A stretch of 64,000 bases of DNA from Flavobacterium chilense (GTDB lineage: Bacteria > Bacteroidota > Bacteroidia > Flavobacteriales > Flavobacteriaceae), in NCBI RefSeq assembly GCF_001602525.1, contig NZ_LSYT01000009.1:186001-250000 (forward strand). The letters run 5' to 3'. The notes below the pieces were generated by a model, which searched no databases, was not told where the DNA came from, and saw only the letters and a program-made list of their open reading frames with translations. Position numbers and translations under genes: made by a program. Below, piece after piece: positions 35,048 through 44,133 of the stretch (position 1 is its first letter; every line of letters starts with the position of its first letter).

Positions 35048-36634
35048 TTAATGCATTGCGTCTGCTGCACTAATCTTGTTCTTTCCTTTCTTAATAAAAA
35101 GGATAATAGGGATACAACATAAAAACATGATTCCTAAATACATGAAAATATCCATGTATGCCATTACGGTACTTTGTTTCATTACAGAATATTCTATGGC
35201 CTGATAGGCTTTTTTAAGCGCAACATCGGCAGAATACCCTTTAGACATAAAAGATCTTTGCATTCCTGCAATACGCTGCTGAACATCATATTTTGCAGGA
35301 TCTAAATTGGTTAGCAAATTTACACGGTGTTCCTGACTCAAACGGGTAATAAAAGTGGTAATAATCGCAATACCAAATGAACCACCTAATTGTCTCATCA
35401 TTCCGGTAAAAGCAGCTCCTTCACCAATGTGTTTTCCTTTTAATGTTGAAAGTGAAAGGGTTGTAATAGGTACAAATAGTAATCCTAAACCAATTCCTCT
35501 TAAAATCAAAGGCCAGTACATATGTTCTACACCGGTATCAGGAGTCATGCGGGTTTGCATCATAAAGGTAAAGAAGAAGAAAACTAAAAATCCTACTCCA
35601 ACCATATATCCCTGCGGAACTCCTTTTTGAATCATATTACCAACAAAAGGCATCATGATGGCAGTTGTAATCGAACCCGGAATTAATAATAACCCGGCAT
35701 CTGTTGCTGTCCATCCTAAAATAGATTGCGTGTAGATTGGGATAATTAAAGTTGATCCGTATAAACCGAAACCAAGAATAAAACACATTACAGTACCAAT
35801 TCTTAAATTTCCGTCTTTTAAAACACTTAAATTTACAATTGGATGTTTGTATGTAAGCTCTCTCCAGATAAAAAGTACTAATCCTAAAACAGTAACAACA
35901 CTTAGTGTTACAATTGTCGAATCGTTAAACCAGTCATCTTGTTGTCCGTGTTCCAGTACGAATTGCAGAGATCCAATAAAGGCGCTCAATAAAATAATTC
36001 CCCACCAGTCAACCTGATTTGCTTTTAATTTTTCACCGTATTTTGGACTTCTTACAAAAGTAAGCGCTAAAATAGTAGCGATAATTCCCAACGGAATATT
36101 AATGTAAAATATATAAGGCCACGAATAATTATCTACTAAATACCCTCCCAAAGGGGGACCCAAAGTTGGACCAACAATTACACCCATTCCGTAAATAGCC
36201 TGCGCCATACCACGTTTTGCTACGGGATAACTTTCGGTAATAATTGTTTGGGCTGTTACCAGTAAGGCACCTCCACCCATACCTTGTACAAATCTGAAAG
36301 CTACAAGTTCCCAGATATTTGTGGCGTTACCGCATAAAAAGGAGCAGACTGTAAATATTATGATAGAAGCCACAAAATAATTACGTCTTCCAAATTGTTG
36401 CGATAGCCAACTCGTCATCGGAATTACAATAACATTCGCGATTGCGTATGCTGTAATTACCCAAGCCACATCAGTCAAAGTAGCACCCAGGCTACCTCGC
36501 ATGTCTGTTAGCGCTACGTTTACAATCGTAGTGTCTACAATTTCCAGCAATGCACAAAGTACTGCTGTTATCGTAATGACCACACGTCTGAAACCGTATT
36601 CTACTAAGTCGTCGTCTGCTTGTACTGCTGTCAT
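35048..36634 (-). CDS. DHA2-family MFS drug efflux permease (EmrB-like)
   Basis: A 528-residue inner-membrane transporter with about 14 helices. Signature segments are LLEIVDTTIVNVALTDMRGS (helix 1), GRRNYFVASIIIF (motif A variant) and GPTLGPPLGGYLVDNYSWPY (motif C of drug exporters). It would pump drugs or fatty-acid-like compounds using the proton gradient. Encoded four bases after the HlyD/EmrA-like gene; with the TolC-like protein it forms a complete tripartite pump. Confidence 0.94.
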   Translation of the reverse strand: MTAVQADDDLVEYGFRRVVITITAVLCALLEIVDTTIVNVALTDMRGSLGATLTDVAWVITAYAIANVIVIPMTSWLSQQFGRRNYFVASIIIFTVCSFLCGNATNIWELVAFRFVQGMGGGALLVTAQTIITESYPVAKRGMAQAIYGMGVIVGPTLGPPLGGYLVDNYSWPYIFYINIPLGIIATILALTFVRSPKYGEKLKANQVDWWGIILLSAFIGSLQFVLEHGQQDDWFNDSTIVTLSVVTVLGLVLFIWRELTYKHPIVNLSVLKDGNLRIGTVMCFILGFGLYGSTLIIPIYTQSILGWTATDAGLLLIPGSITTAIMMPFVGNMIQKGVPQGYMVGVGFLVFFFFTFMMQTRMTPDTGVEHMYWPLILRGIGLGLLFVPITTLSLSTLKGKHIGEGAAFTGMMRQLGGSFGIAIITTFITRLSQEHRVNLLTNLDPAKYDVQQRIAGMQRSFMSKGYSADVALKKAYQAIEYSVMKQSTVMAYMDIFMYLGIMFLCCIPIILFIKKGKNKISAADAMH

Positions 36635-36638
36635 TATA

Positions 36639-37718
36639 TTATTTTAAATGTACATCTACATCAACATTCATCCCTGGTCTTAATAATTTTACTTTTTCTG
36701 GATCGTTAGATTCATCCAAGCTAATTTTTACAGGTAATCTTTGAATTGTTTTTACGAAGTTACCAGTAGCATTATCCGGTGGTAACAAAGAGAAACGAGA
36801 TCCTGTAGCAGGAGAAAATGAAGTTACTGTACCTTTAAATTCGTAGTTTGGATAGGCATCTACTTTTAAGCTTACTTTTTGTCCCACAATCATTTTGTTT
36901 AATTGTGTTTCTTTAAAGTTAGCTACTACCCACGCTTCATTATTGTTGATGATGTAGAATAAAGATTGTCCCGGCTGAACCAATTGTCCCGGCTGAATAT
37001 CAACTTTAGAAACCTGACCATCAATTGCAGCAGTTACAACAGTATAGCTAAGATTTAAATGTGCTACATCTAACATTGTTTTTGCTTTTTTGATGTTTGC
37101 AGAAGCTACTTCAGTTTGTTTGTCAGAAACTTTTGATTTCGATTGAATTACTGATTTTTGGTAAGAACTTGCTCTTTGTTGATCTTGTAAAACACGCACC
37201 TGGTTTTCAGCTTCTTCTTTTGCAGATAAAGCCTGTTCATATTGTTGTTTTGTAATGGTATGTGTTTTGTACAAATTATTATAACGGTTGTAATCGTTTG
37301 TAATTTGTCTTAATCTGATTTTTGCACTTTCAATAGAACCTGTTGCAGATTTCATTTGCGCATCAGAAACTGAGATGCTTGCGTTAGCACTTCCAATATC
37401 TGCTTTTGCAGCCTCGTATTGACCTTCAGCACCTAATAAGGCAGCATTTGCTTCGTCGATTTTTAACTGATAATCTCTTTTATCGATAGTAAAAAGAGTA
37501 TCTCCTTTTTTTACAAAGTCATTATCTTTTACATACACTTTACTAATATATCCAGATACTCTTGGAATAATTGGATTCATTTTTTTCTCAATTTGAGCAT
37601 CATCCGTTTCTTCATGAGCCTGAGAGTGCAGGTATTTTGTTATTCCGTAAGTTCCGCCCACTAAAACCAAAACGGTTAGTATAATGATGAATTTAGTATT
37701 TGTTTTTTTCTTTTCCAT
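36639..37718 (-). CDS. membrane fusion protein of the efflux pump (HlyD/EmrA-like)
   Basis: A 359-residue periplasmic adaptor with one N-terminal membrane helix (residues ~9-27). It has the biotinyl-lipoyl halves (GYISKVYVKDNDFVKKGDTL and GQVSKVDIQPGQLVQPGQSL), a long coiled-coil hairpin between them (~residues 78-215, rich in Ala, Gln, Lys and Glu) and a C-terminal beta-barrel domain. It links the EmrB-like permease with the TolC-like outer-membrane protein. Middle gene of the operon. Confidence 0.94.
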   Translation of the reverse strand: MEKKKTNTKFIIILTVLVLVGGTYGITKYLHSQAHEETDDAQIEKKMNPIIPRVSGYISKVYVKDNDFVKKGDTLFTIDKRDYQLKIDEANAALLGAEGQYEAAKADIGSANASISVSDAQMKSATGSIESAKIRLRQITNDYNRYNNLYKTHTITKQQYEQALSAKEEAENQVRVLQDQQRASSYQKSVIQSKSKVSDKQTEVASANIKKAKTMLDVAHLNLSYTVVTAAIDGQVSKVDIQPGQLVQPGQSLFYIINNNEAWVVANFKETQLNKMIVGQKVSLKVDAYPNYEFKGTVTSFSPATGSRFSLLPPDNATGNFVKTIQRLPVKISLDESNDPEKVKLLRPGMNVDVDVHLK

Positions 37719-37730
37719 GAGAGCTAGCGA

Positions 37731-39059
37731 TTATATTTTAGAAAGATTGAATGATTGTGATAATTGTCCTGATACTGAAAGTAATTCGTAATATTTTTGA
37801 ATGATAGTTGCTTTAGACAAAGCCGTATTGATTTTGGCGCTTAAATGCTCCACATCAGCTTCAACCAAATCATTTGTGTCAGATAATCCGTTATCGAATT
37901 TATCCTTTACAAGGCGGTAGTTTTCAGATGCTTGCTGAAGTGCTTCGTCATAAACCACGCTTTGATTAATAGCAAGATCATAATCTTCAATAGATTTCTG
38001 AACTTCAACTTTTATACGATCTGTCATTACAGCCTCAGTATTTTTAACCTCTAATGCTTTGCTTTCTGCAGCTTTTACAGAGGCACTGTTTTTTAAAATT
38101 CCTGATAAATCGTAAGATAAACCAACACCAAAGTTCATGGCATATTTTACAGTAATAAAGTCTTTAAGATCCAAAGCCGTATAACCACCTAATAATGAAA
38201 GAGAAGGGTAGTAGCCCGATTTTGCAATTTTCACATTTGCTTCACTCGCTTTTTGTTGAAAACGAACTGCTTCTAAGTCTTTTCTATTCTCTAACGCTAA
38301 CATATCTGATGTTGGAGCATTAGTTGTTTTGAGATTAAAAAAATCAGCTTCGTTAACCTGAAGTTTCGTTTCCGGAGCTAATTTTAGTAAAGTGGTAAGA
38401 TAGAAATTGATGTTGTTTAAATTGTTATTAGCTTCATCAATAGATAATTGCGTTTTTGAAACTAACAATTGCGCTTTCAATAAATCATTTCTTGGGATAA
38501 TACCATTTTTCTCTAATTCTGTAAAATCAGTAACACGCTGTTTCGCCTGTTTTTGATTTTCATTTAAAAGATCTAATGTTTTTTGTGCTTTGTATAAAGC
38601 AGTATAGTAAGTAATAACGCGTAAAGCAACATCTTCTTTTGTTTTTTCAGCATTAGAACTTTCAGCTTCATATAAATTGTCTGAAGCTTTAATGCTATTT
38701 TGAATTTTAAATCCTGCAAATATTGGTAAACTAAGATTTGCCATTCCAAGCATTGCCTGATCCGGAGATGGCATTGGATTAGCACTTGCCTGATCACCGT
38801 TATTGTGCATATCGATAGAAGCTTTTGTCAATCGTTGGTATTGTCCGGAAATTTTCAAGTTCGGATACTGATTGTTTCTTACTTCCTGTAATTCGTATTT
38901 TTTTGTGTTTACCTTAGTATTGGCAAGAGTAACTTCGTTACTTTTTTCCCAGGCCATTTTTACGGCTTCGTCTAAGGTTAAACTTGTTTTTTCTTGTGCT
39001 TCTATTGAAGATATTCCGATGAAGAATACTCCAAAGAGCATTAATTGACTAATTTTCAT
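37731..39059 (-). CDS. TolC-family outer-membrane efflux protein
   Basis: The ATG at 39059 (MKISQLMLFGVFFIGISSIE) gives 442 residues with a signal peptide; an upstream TTG at 39065 is less likely. Two outer-membrane-efflux repeats form the usual helical barrel (LTLDEAVKMAWEKSNEVTLA; ENRKDLEAVRFQQKASEANV; FDNGLSDTNDLVEADVEHLS). The start lies inside the end of the TetR gene (11-base overlap), so the regulator and pump genes are translationally coupled. Confidence 0.93.
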   Translation of the reverse strand: MKISQLMLFGVFFIGISSIEAQEKTSLTLDEAVKMAWEKSNEVTLANTKVNTKKYELQEVRNNQYPNLKISGQYQRLTKASIDMHNNGDQASANPMPSPDQAMLGMANLSLPIFAGFKIQNSIKASDNLYEAESSNAEKTKEDVALRVITYYTALYKAQKTLDLLNENQKQAKQRVTDFTELEKNGIIPRNDLLKAQLLVSKTQLSIDEANNNLNNINFYLTTLLKLAPETKLQVNEADFFNLKTTNAPTSDMLALENRKDLEAVRFQQKASEANVKIAKSGYYPSLSLLGGYTALDLKDFITVKYAMNFGVGLSYDLSGILKNSASVKAAESKALEVKNTEAVMTDRIKVEVQKSIEDYDLAINQSVVYDEALQQASENYRLVKDKFDNGLSDTNDLVEADVEHLSAKINTALSKATIIQKYYELLSVSGQLSQSFNLSKI

Positions 39060-39678
39060 AAACAAGTAGCGCTTTTATAGTTTGTTGAATGTGCTTTGTA
39101 AGATCGTTTTTAATGTAATTGTTAAACATTTCTTCTGTTTTTAAATCAAATATTTCTTCGAAGAAAGAGCGATTCATATGAAAGTGAAAAAAGGTTCCAA
39201 TAATTGTTGGTGTAATGAGCTGGATATTAATATCTGTTCTAAAAACTCCCTGAGATTGTCCTTGCCTGATAATGCTTTCAACTGATTTTAAATTTCCTTT
39301 TTTAAGCTCAGTAAAAGCCTGCAGACTTTTTTCTCTTTTTTTATTGTAAAGTTCAAAATGTAAAACCCTGTAAATCCCTTTGTTAAGGCAAATTCTGTTA
39401 ATGTAAATTTCGATTAATTTATTGACTTTTTCAAGAGGTTCGATACTTTCTTGTAATAAATTTTCGAGTTGGAGTTTTAGATCAACAGTTTTGTGGAAAA
39501 TCAGAGCTTCCAGAAGTCTTTCTTTTGAACCAAAATAATACGAAACCATGGCAATGTTGATTTTTGCCTCCTTGGAAATGTCCCGTATCGATGTACCTTC
39601 AAATCCTTTTTCAGAGAATAGCTTTTCAGCGACCTCAAGAATCTGAATTTTTTTATCGTTTAATTCGAAGTTTGACAT
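39049..39678 (-). CDS. TetR/AcrR regulator of the efflux operon
   Basis: The ATG at 39678 (MSNFELNDKKIQILEVAEKL) gives 209 residues; the longer frame from 39702 would start inside the promoter. The helix-turn-helix reads GTSIRDISKEAKINIAMVSYYFGSK. It is the first gene of the operon and overlaps the TolC gene. Two tandem palindromes lie directly upstream, with the promoter -7 box TAATTTTG (39700-39707, minus strand) among them, so self-repression relieved by a pump substrate is likely. Confidence 0.93.
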   Translation of the reverse strand: MSNFELNDKKIQILEVAEKLFSEKGFEGTSIRDISKEAKINIAMVSYYFGSKERLLEALIFHKTVDLKLQLENLLQESIEPLEKVNKLIEIYINRICLNKGIYRVLHFELYNKKREKSLQAFTELKKGNLKSVESIIRQGQSQGVFRTDINIQLITPTIIGTFFHFHMNRSFFEEIFDLKTEEMFNNYIKNDLTKHIQQTIKALLVYEN

Positions 39679-39703
39679 GGTATTGTTTCTAATCGGGTAC
39701 AAA

Positions 39704-39738
39704 ATTAAACAAGCGTTTAAATTAAACAGTTGTTTAAT
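39704..39738. promoter_or_regulatory. tandem palindromic operators of the efflux operon
   Basis: ATTAAACAAGCGTTTAAAT (39704-39722) and ATTAAACAGTTGTTTAAT (39721-39738) are two adjacent inverted repeats with the same half-site ATTAAAC. They overlap the promoter of the TetR gene. Confidence 0.75.
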
Positions 39739-39819
39739 TTTATTTTAACATAATATTAACATAAAACGGTGTAGTTGTTTTGGGAGGAATTTAGGTTTTT
39801 GAACCTGCTTTATAGAAAT

Positions 39820-39866
39820 GAAAAAAGCCGAAGTATTGTTGTAAAAACAGTACTTCAGCTTTATTT
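39820..39866 (-). terminator. terminator downstream of trpA
   Basis: AAAGCTGAAGTACTG and CAATACTTCGGCTTT (minus strand) pair around a ~9-base loop with two mismatches, followed by a T run. It lies about 140 bases after the trpA stop. The rest of 39739-40002 shows no gene. Confidence 0.7.
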
Positions 39867-40002
39867 TTTGTAATCTTGTTATTTAAACAAAAGAGAATTC
39901 TCTGCTACAAGATTGATAAGAGTTAAGACTTTATATTATGGCATAACCTGTAAATATTTTTTATTTGATAGAATGATAAATCAAATGTAATATTGCAGAA
40001 AG

Positions 40003-40764
40003 CTACCTAATCTCTCCAACAAATTCTGTAATTTTTTCGCTGCCATTCTCACTCAAATGTTTAATAAAAGCACTTCCGATAATAGCTCCTTTAGCAAATT
40101 TTGTAGCCTGATTAAAAGTTTCTTTATTTGAAATTCCAAAGCCTACAATCTGTGGATTTTTCAGGTTCATGTTTGCAATTCTTTCAAAATAACTTTCCTG
40201 TACATTTCCAAAACCGGATTGAGAACCTGTAACACTTGCAGAACTCACCATATAAATAAACCCGTTTGAAACACTGTCGATAAAACGAATACGTTCTTCA
40301 GAAGTTTGTGGCGTAATTAAAAATACATTGATCAAACCATGTTTTTCAAAAATAGCTTTGTATTCGTCTGCATAAACATCAACAGGCAGATCCGGAATAA
40401 TTAATCCGTCGATACCAATTTCGGCACATTTAGCACAAAAAGCTTCAACACCATATTGCAACATCGGATTAAAATACCCCATGATAATCAACGGAATTTT
40501 TACGCTTTCGCGGATGTTCTTTAACTGATCGAAAAGAATTTGAGTGGTCATTCCGTTATGAAGTGCCTGTGTAGAACTTTCCTGAATTGTTGGTCCATCA
40601 GCCAAAGGATCACTGAAAGGCAAACCAATTTCGATTAAGTCTACACCATTTTTCTCCAAATCCTGAATGATCTGAACGGTATCATTTAAATTAGGATATC
40701 CTGCAGAAAAATAAATAGAAAGTATCTTTTTATCTTCTTGTAATTTTTGAGTTATTCTGTTCAT
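40003..40764 (-). CDS. trpA: tryptophan synthase alpha chain
   Basis: A 253-residue TIM-barrel enzyme that cleaves indole-3-glycerol phosphate to indole and glyceraldehyde 3-phosphate. The catalytic Glu lies in VDLIEIGLPFSDPLADGP and the catalytic Asp in the same loop; the phosphate-binding part is GFGISNKE and GAIIGSAFIKH. Last trp gene of the cluster, separated from trpB by two unrelated genes (a nitrilase-like enzyme and a GGCT). Confidence 0.96.
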   Translation of the reverse strand: MNRITQKLQEDKKILSIYFSAGYPNLNDTVQIIQDLEKNGVDLIEIGLPFSDPLADGPTIQESSTQALHNGMTTQILFDQLKNIRESVKIPLIIMGYFNPMLQYGVEAFCAKCAEIGIDGLIIPDLPVDVYADEYKAIFEKHGLINVFLITPQTSEERIRFIDSVSNGFIYMVSSASVTGSQSGFGNVQESYFERIANMNLKNPQIVGFGISNKETFNQATKFAKGAIIGSAFIKHLSENGSEKITEFVGEIR

Positions 40765-40878
40765 TATTTTTATTTTTATCCTAACACGTTTTCAAAACCT
40801 GTCTGGTATTTATTAAGTTTTATTTTTTGTCTCTCCCGATACTAGTCAGGATAAAAGATTTTACCGATTAGCGTAAAT

Positions 40879-40958
40879 TTATTCACGCAGATTTAAATTA
40901 ATTTAAGCTGATTCACACAGATTTTTTTTTAATTAAATCTGTTTTAATCTGTGACATT
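40879..40958. repeat. CAGATT-word inverted repeat overlapping the end of the nitrilase gene
   Basis: Words such as TTCACGCAGATTTAAATTAA and TTCACACAGATT (left) pair with AATCTGTTTTAATCTGTGAC (right). The right arm encodes the last residues (VTD) and the stop codon of the nitrilase-like gene. Confidence 0.75.
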
Positions 40959-41693
40959 ATTTTTTATAATCTTACTAATCCAATTATTATTTTGATTTTG
41001 GATCAATAATAGTCCTGAATCTGAGTCATTCATTTGTCCAATCAATTCTCCTTTGTTGTTCCAAAATGCACTTTGTCCTGCGGAAGGCGATCCCCAGGAT
41101 TCACCACTAAAATTGGACATCAAAACATTCATTTTATACTTTTGAGCATAATTTTGTAAATCCCGATACGCATTCGGAATTCCGTTTGGTGAAAAGAAAA
41201 TACTGGCGATATAAATAGCCGTTTCTTTTTTTGAAGCGTTTTCAGGATGCAACGGATTATCGATATCGGCACAAATCGCAAAAGAAATCTTCTGATTTTC
41301 AATTTCAACCATTGGATTATAATCGAAAGTAGACTGAAAAAACTCATCTTCGCCTTCGTGTAAAAATTGCTTTGTATATAGAGAAACGGAATTGTCCGGT
41401 GTAATAATAAATTGACCAATAAACAATTCTGATTCTATTTGAATAGGGGCTCCGGCAATAATAATGATATTATTTTCGACTGCCAGTTTCTTCAAATGTT
41501 CTAAACGGGAATCCTCTTTTTTGAAAACCAGCTTTTGTGCATCTTCTCTTTCATAACCCGTAATCGACATTTCAGGAAAAACAATTAATTGTGCTCCGTT
41601 TTGTACAGCGAATTCGATCAGATTATAATGATCGGATAAATTAGCCTCGATATTTCCCCGGATTGGTTTTGTTTGTGCTGCCGCTAGAATCAT
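40944..41693 (-). CDS. carbon-nitrogen hydrolase (nitrilase superfamily)
   Basis: A 249-residue amidase-like enzyme with the Glu-Lys-Cys triad: Glu in LIVFPEMSITGY, Lys in YTKQFLHEGEDEFF and Cys in ISFAICADIDNP. The substrate is probably a small amide. It follows the GGCT gene by 11 bases; the pair is inserted between trpB and trpA on the same strand. Its last three codons lie in a repeat arm. Confidence 0.9.
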   Translation of the reverse strand: MILAAAQTKPIRGNIEANLSDHYNLIEFAVQNGAQLIVFPEMSITGYEREDAQKLVFKKEDSRLEHLKKLAVENNIIIIAGAPIQIESELFIGQFIITPDNSVSLYTKQFLHEGEDEFFQSTFDYNPMVEIENQKISFAICADIDNPLHPENASKKETAIYIASIFFSPNGIPNAYRDLQNYAQKYKMNVLMSNFSGESWGSPSAGQSAFWNNKGELIGQMNDSDSGLLLIQNQNNNWISKIIKNNVTD

Positions 41694-41704
41694 TTTAGGT
41701 TAAG

Positions 41705-42025
41705 TTATTTATTTTCTATATAAATCCAGGCTACGGTTCCGGACTTTAATGTGACCTGAACTCTTTTGTAAGCATTAGATTCGAATGTGTCGACTTTAGC
41801 TAAATCAGAAACTGAAATATTAAAAGCAACACCGTGTATAGGATCTGAAGAATCTGCGCTGGGTACAGCTACAACATAATCTGCCATTCCAAATTCTTCT
41901 TCAATTTGCAGGCTTTTTAGTTTATAACCCAACAGCTGGTCAGGAGTTCCAGACAGAACTTTATTAAAAAGCTGCATTTGAATTTGTTTCGATCTTAATG
42001 TTCCGTAAGAAAATAATTTTTCCAT
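41705..42025 (-). CDS. gamma-glutamylcyclotransferase-like protein
   Basis: A 106-residue protein of the AIG2/GGCT fold. The substrate-loop motif YGTLR is at residues 7-11 (LFSYGTLRSKQIQ), and the catalytic acid is the Glu in DTFESNAYKRVQV. It would release 5-oxoproline from gamma-glutamyl compounds, though related small members have other activities. Paired with the nitrilase-like gene downstream. Confidence 0.88.
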   Translation of the reverse strand: MEKLFSYGTLRSKQIQMQLFNKVLSGTPDQLLGYKLKSLQIEEEFGMADYVVAVPSADSSDPIHGVAFNISVSDLAKVDTFESNAYKRVQVTLKSGTVAWIYIENK

Positions 42026-42059
42026 AATTGCTATTTTTCTCGTTGTTTGTTTTTTGCGT

Positions 42060-42205
42060 TAGGGATTACTTCACGTCACCTTATTTTTTAATGGAGTTCA
42101 GTGAACTTCGTTTGAGGCGGTATCTCCCGATTTAGAAAAACAAGGCTTTTTAGCCGTAGTTTTTGTTTATCGGGAATTTAGCCGAAAGCCCGACCGAAGG
42201 GAACG
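42060..42205. repeat. intergenic repeat with nested hairpins between trpB and the GGCT gene
   Basis: TCCCGAT (42125-42131) pairs with ATCGGGA (42169-42175); inside them GGCTTTTTAGCC and AAAAACAA/TTTTTGTTT also pair. GTTCAGTGAAC is a third small palindrome. It may end or process the trp transcript after trpB. Confidence 0.65.
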
Positions 42206-42220
42206 CCCAAATTACTCATT

Positions 42221-43402
42221 TTATAATTTAAAATAATCGATATAATTGTCTAAATCTTTATCTCCACGACCAGAAAGGCTTATTACTACAATATCAGTAG
42301 GCTTAAATTTTTTCTGATCTAAAACCGCAAAGGCGTGTGCACTTTCAATCGCCGGAATAATTCCTTCTAATTTAGTCAATTGTAAACCAGCATTCATCGC
42401 ATCGTCATCTGTTACTGAGAAAAATTCTCCGCGTCCTGTTTGTGCCAAATGTGCATGCATTGGACCAACTCCCGGATAATCTAATCCTGCAGAAATAGAA
42501 TACGGTTCTGTAATTTGTCCGTCTGGTGTTTGCATCAAAAGGGTTTTGCAACCGTGAATAACACCTACTTTTCCTAATTTGCTGGTTGCGGCGCTATGAC
42601 CGCTATCAACACCTTTTCCTGCAGCTTCAACGGCAATAATTCCAACTTCAGGTTCGTGTAAAAAGTGATAATAGGTTCCTGCAGCATTACTTCCGCCACC
42701 AATACAAGCGACAACATAATCAGGATTTTCACGTCCTTCTTTTTCTTTTAACTGCCATTTAATTTCTTCAGAAATTACACTTTGAAAACGTGTTACCATA
42801 TCCGGATAGGGATGTGGACCAATCGCAGATCCAATAATATAATGTGTGTCAACCGGATTATTAATCCAATCTCTAATTGCTTCGTTTGTAGCATCTTTCA
42901 AAGTTCTTGAACCCGAAAGTGCCGGACGAACCTCAGCACCTAACATCTTCATACGTGCTACGTTTGGTGCCTGACGGGCAATGTCGATTTCGCCCATATA
43001 AACGATACATTCCATTCCCATTAAAGCACAAACCGTTGCCGTTGCCACGCCGTGTTGACCCGCACCAGTTTCAGCAATAATTCGTTTTTTGCCTAAACGT
43101 CTGGCAACAAGGATTTGTCCGATTGTGTTGTTGACTTTATGTGCTCCGGTATGATTTAAGTCTTCTCTTTTTAAGTAGACTTTTGTATTGTATTTTTCAG
43201 ATAAGCGTTTTGCAAAATAAAGCGGACTCGGGCGTCCAACATAATTTTTTAGCAATTGATCAAACTCGGCTTTAAAATCAGGTTCGCTGGTGATTTTTAA
43301 ATAATTCTGGCGTAATTCTTCTACATTTGGATAGAGCATTTCAGGGATATAAGCCCCGCCAAATTCTCCGTAATATCCTTTTTCGTTAACGTTAAAATTC
43401 AT
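42221..43402 (-). CDS. trpB: tryptophan synthase beta chain
   Basis: A 393-residue PLP enzyme that joins indole and serine. The PLP lysine lies in LNHTGAHKVNNTIGQ, the phosphate-binding loop is CIGGGSNAAGTYYHF, the substrate loop is ETGAGQHGVATATV, and the terminal SLSGRGDKDL is intact. Normal length for TrpB1. Follows trpF by 12 bases. Confidence 0.97.
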   Translation of the reverse strand: MNFNVNEKGYYGEFGGAYIPEMLYPNVEELRQNYLKITSEPDFKAEFDQLLKNYVGRPSPLYFAKRLSEKYNTKVYLKREDLNHTGAHKVNNTIGQILVARRLGKKRIIAETGAGQHGVATATVCALMGMECIVYMGEIDIARQAPNVARMKMLGAEVRPALSGSRTLKDATNEAIRDWINNPVDTHYIIGSAIGPHPYPDMVTRFQSVISEEIKWQLKEKEGRENPDYVVACIGGGSNAAGTYYHFLHEPEVGIIAVEAAGKGVDSGHSAATSKLGKVGVIHGCKTLLMQTPDGQITEPYSISAGLDYPGVGPMHAHLAQTGRGEFFSVTDDDAMNAGLQLTKLEGIIPAIESAHAFAVLDQKKFKPTDIVVISLSGRGDKDLDNYIDYFKL

Positions 43403-43414
43403 TTTATTCCAATT

Positions 43415-44047
43415 TTAAAAGTTGGCAACATCAAATTTTCGTTTGAAATTGCTAAATAGATTTTTGTTTTTAAGCCCGGGTTCGATTTCAAATTTACTAT
43501 TTATATCGACAGCATAAATAGGAAGATTTGTTTTTGAAATTTCTTCGATAGCTTTTAATTCATTGATTCCGATTCCGCCACTTAAAAAAAAGGGTTTATC
43601 AGATTTGTATTTTTTTAATATCGTCCAGTCAAAAGTGGTTCCGTTGCCACCCGGTAATTTTCCTTTAGTATCAAAAAGGAAAAAATCTGAAACCGATTCG
43701 AATGGTTTGATTACTTCAAAATCGAAATTTTCATCGGCAGAAAATACTTTTATGATTTCGACCTTTTTTGGAAGTTTGCTTTTTAGTTCTGATAAAAAAT
43801 CAACAGACTCATTTCCGTGTAACTGAACTGCTTGTAAGTTGTGTTTTGTAACTTTCTCCAGAATTTCTTCCTGGCTTTGGTTTACAAAAACACCTACTTT
43901 TTTGATTGTTCCTATTAATTCCGGAATTACTCCGTTAAAATATCGCGTGGATTTTTCCCAGAAAATAAATCCCATATAATCGGGTAGGAGCGCTCCTACT
44001 TCGAGTATGTTTTCAGGATATTTCATGCCGCATATTTTGAGTTTCAT
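43415..44047 (-). CDS. trpF: phosphoribosylanthranilate isomerase
   Basis: A 210-residue TIM barrel. The catalytic Cys is in MKLKICGMKYPENI and the catalytic Asp is in FLFDTKGKLPGGNGTTFDW; phosphate binding is by FLSGGIGINE. It converts PRA to CdRP in the tryptophan pathway. Separate from trpC rather than fused. Between it and trpC lies an inverted repeat. Confidence 0.96.
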   Translation of the reverse strand: MKLKICGMKYPENILEVGALLPDYMGFIFWEKSTRYFNGVIPELIGTIKKVGVFVNQSQEEILEKVTKHNLQAVQLHGNESVDFLSELKSKLPKKVEIIKVFSADENFDFEVIKPFESVSDFFLFDTKGKLPGGNGTTFDWTILKKYKSDKPFFLSGGIGINELKAIEEISKTNLPIYAVDINSKFEIEPGLKNKNLFSNFKRKFDVANF

Positions 44048-44051
44048 TTTT

Positions 44052-44133
44052 TTAATGCTTTAAGCTTTAAGCTGTAGGCTTTAGGCTAAATTAGTAATGT
44101 TAAGAAGGCTTATTGCTTAAAGCCTAAAGCTGA
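44052..44133. repeat. GCTTTAAGC-word inverted repeat overlapping the stop of trpC
   Basis: GCTTTAAGCTTTAAGCTGTA and GGCTTTAGGCT (44058-44087) pair with GGCTTATTGCTTAAAGCCTA and AAGC (44107-44130). The right arm contains the last codons and the TAG of trpC. Confidence 0.8.
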
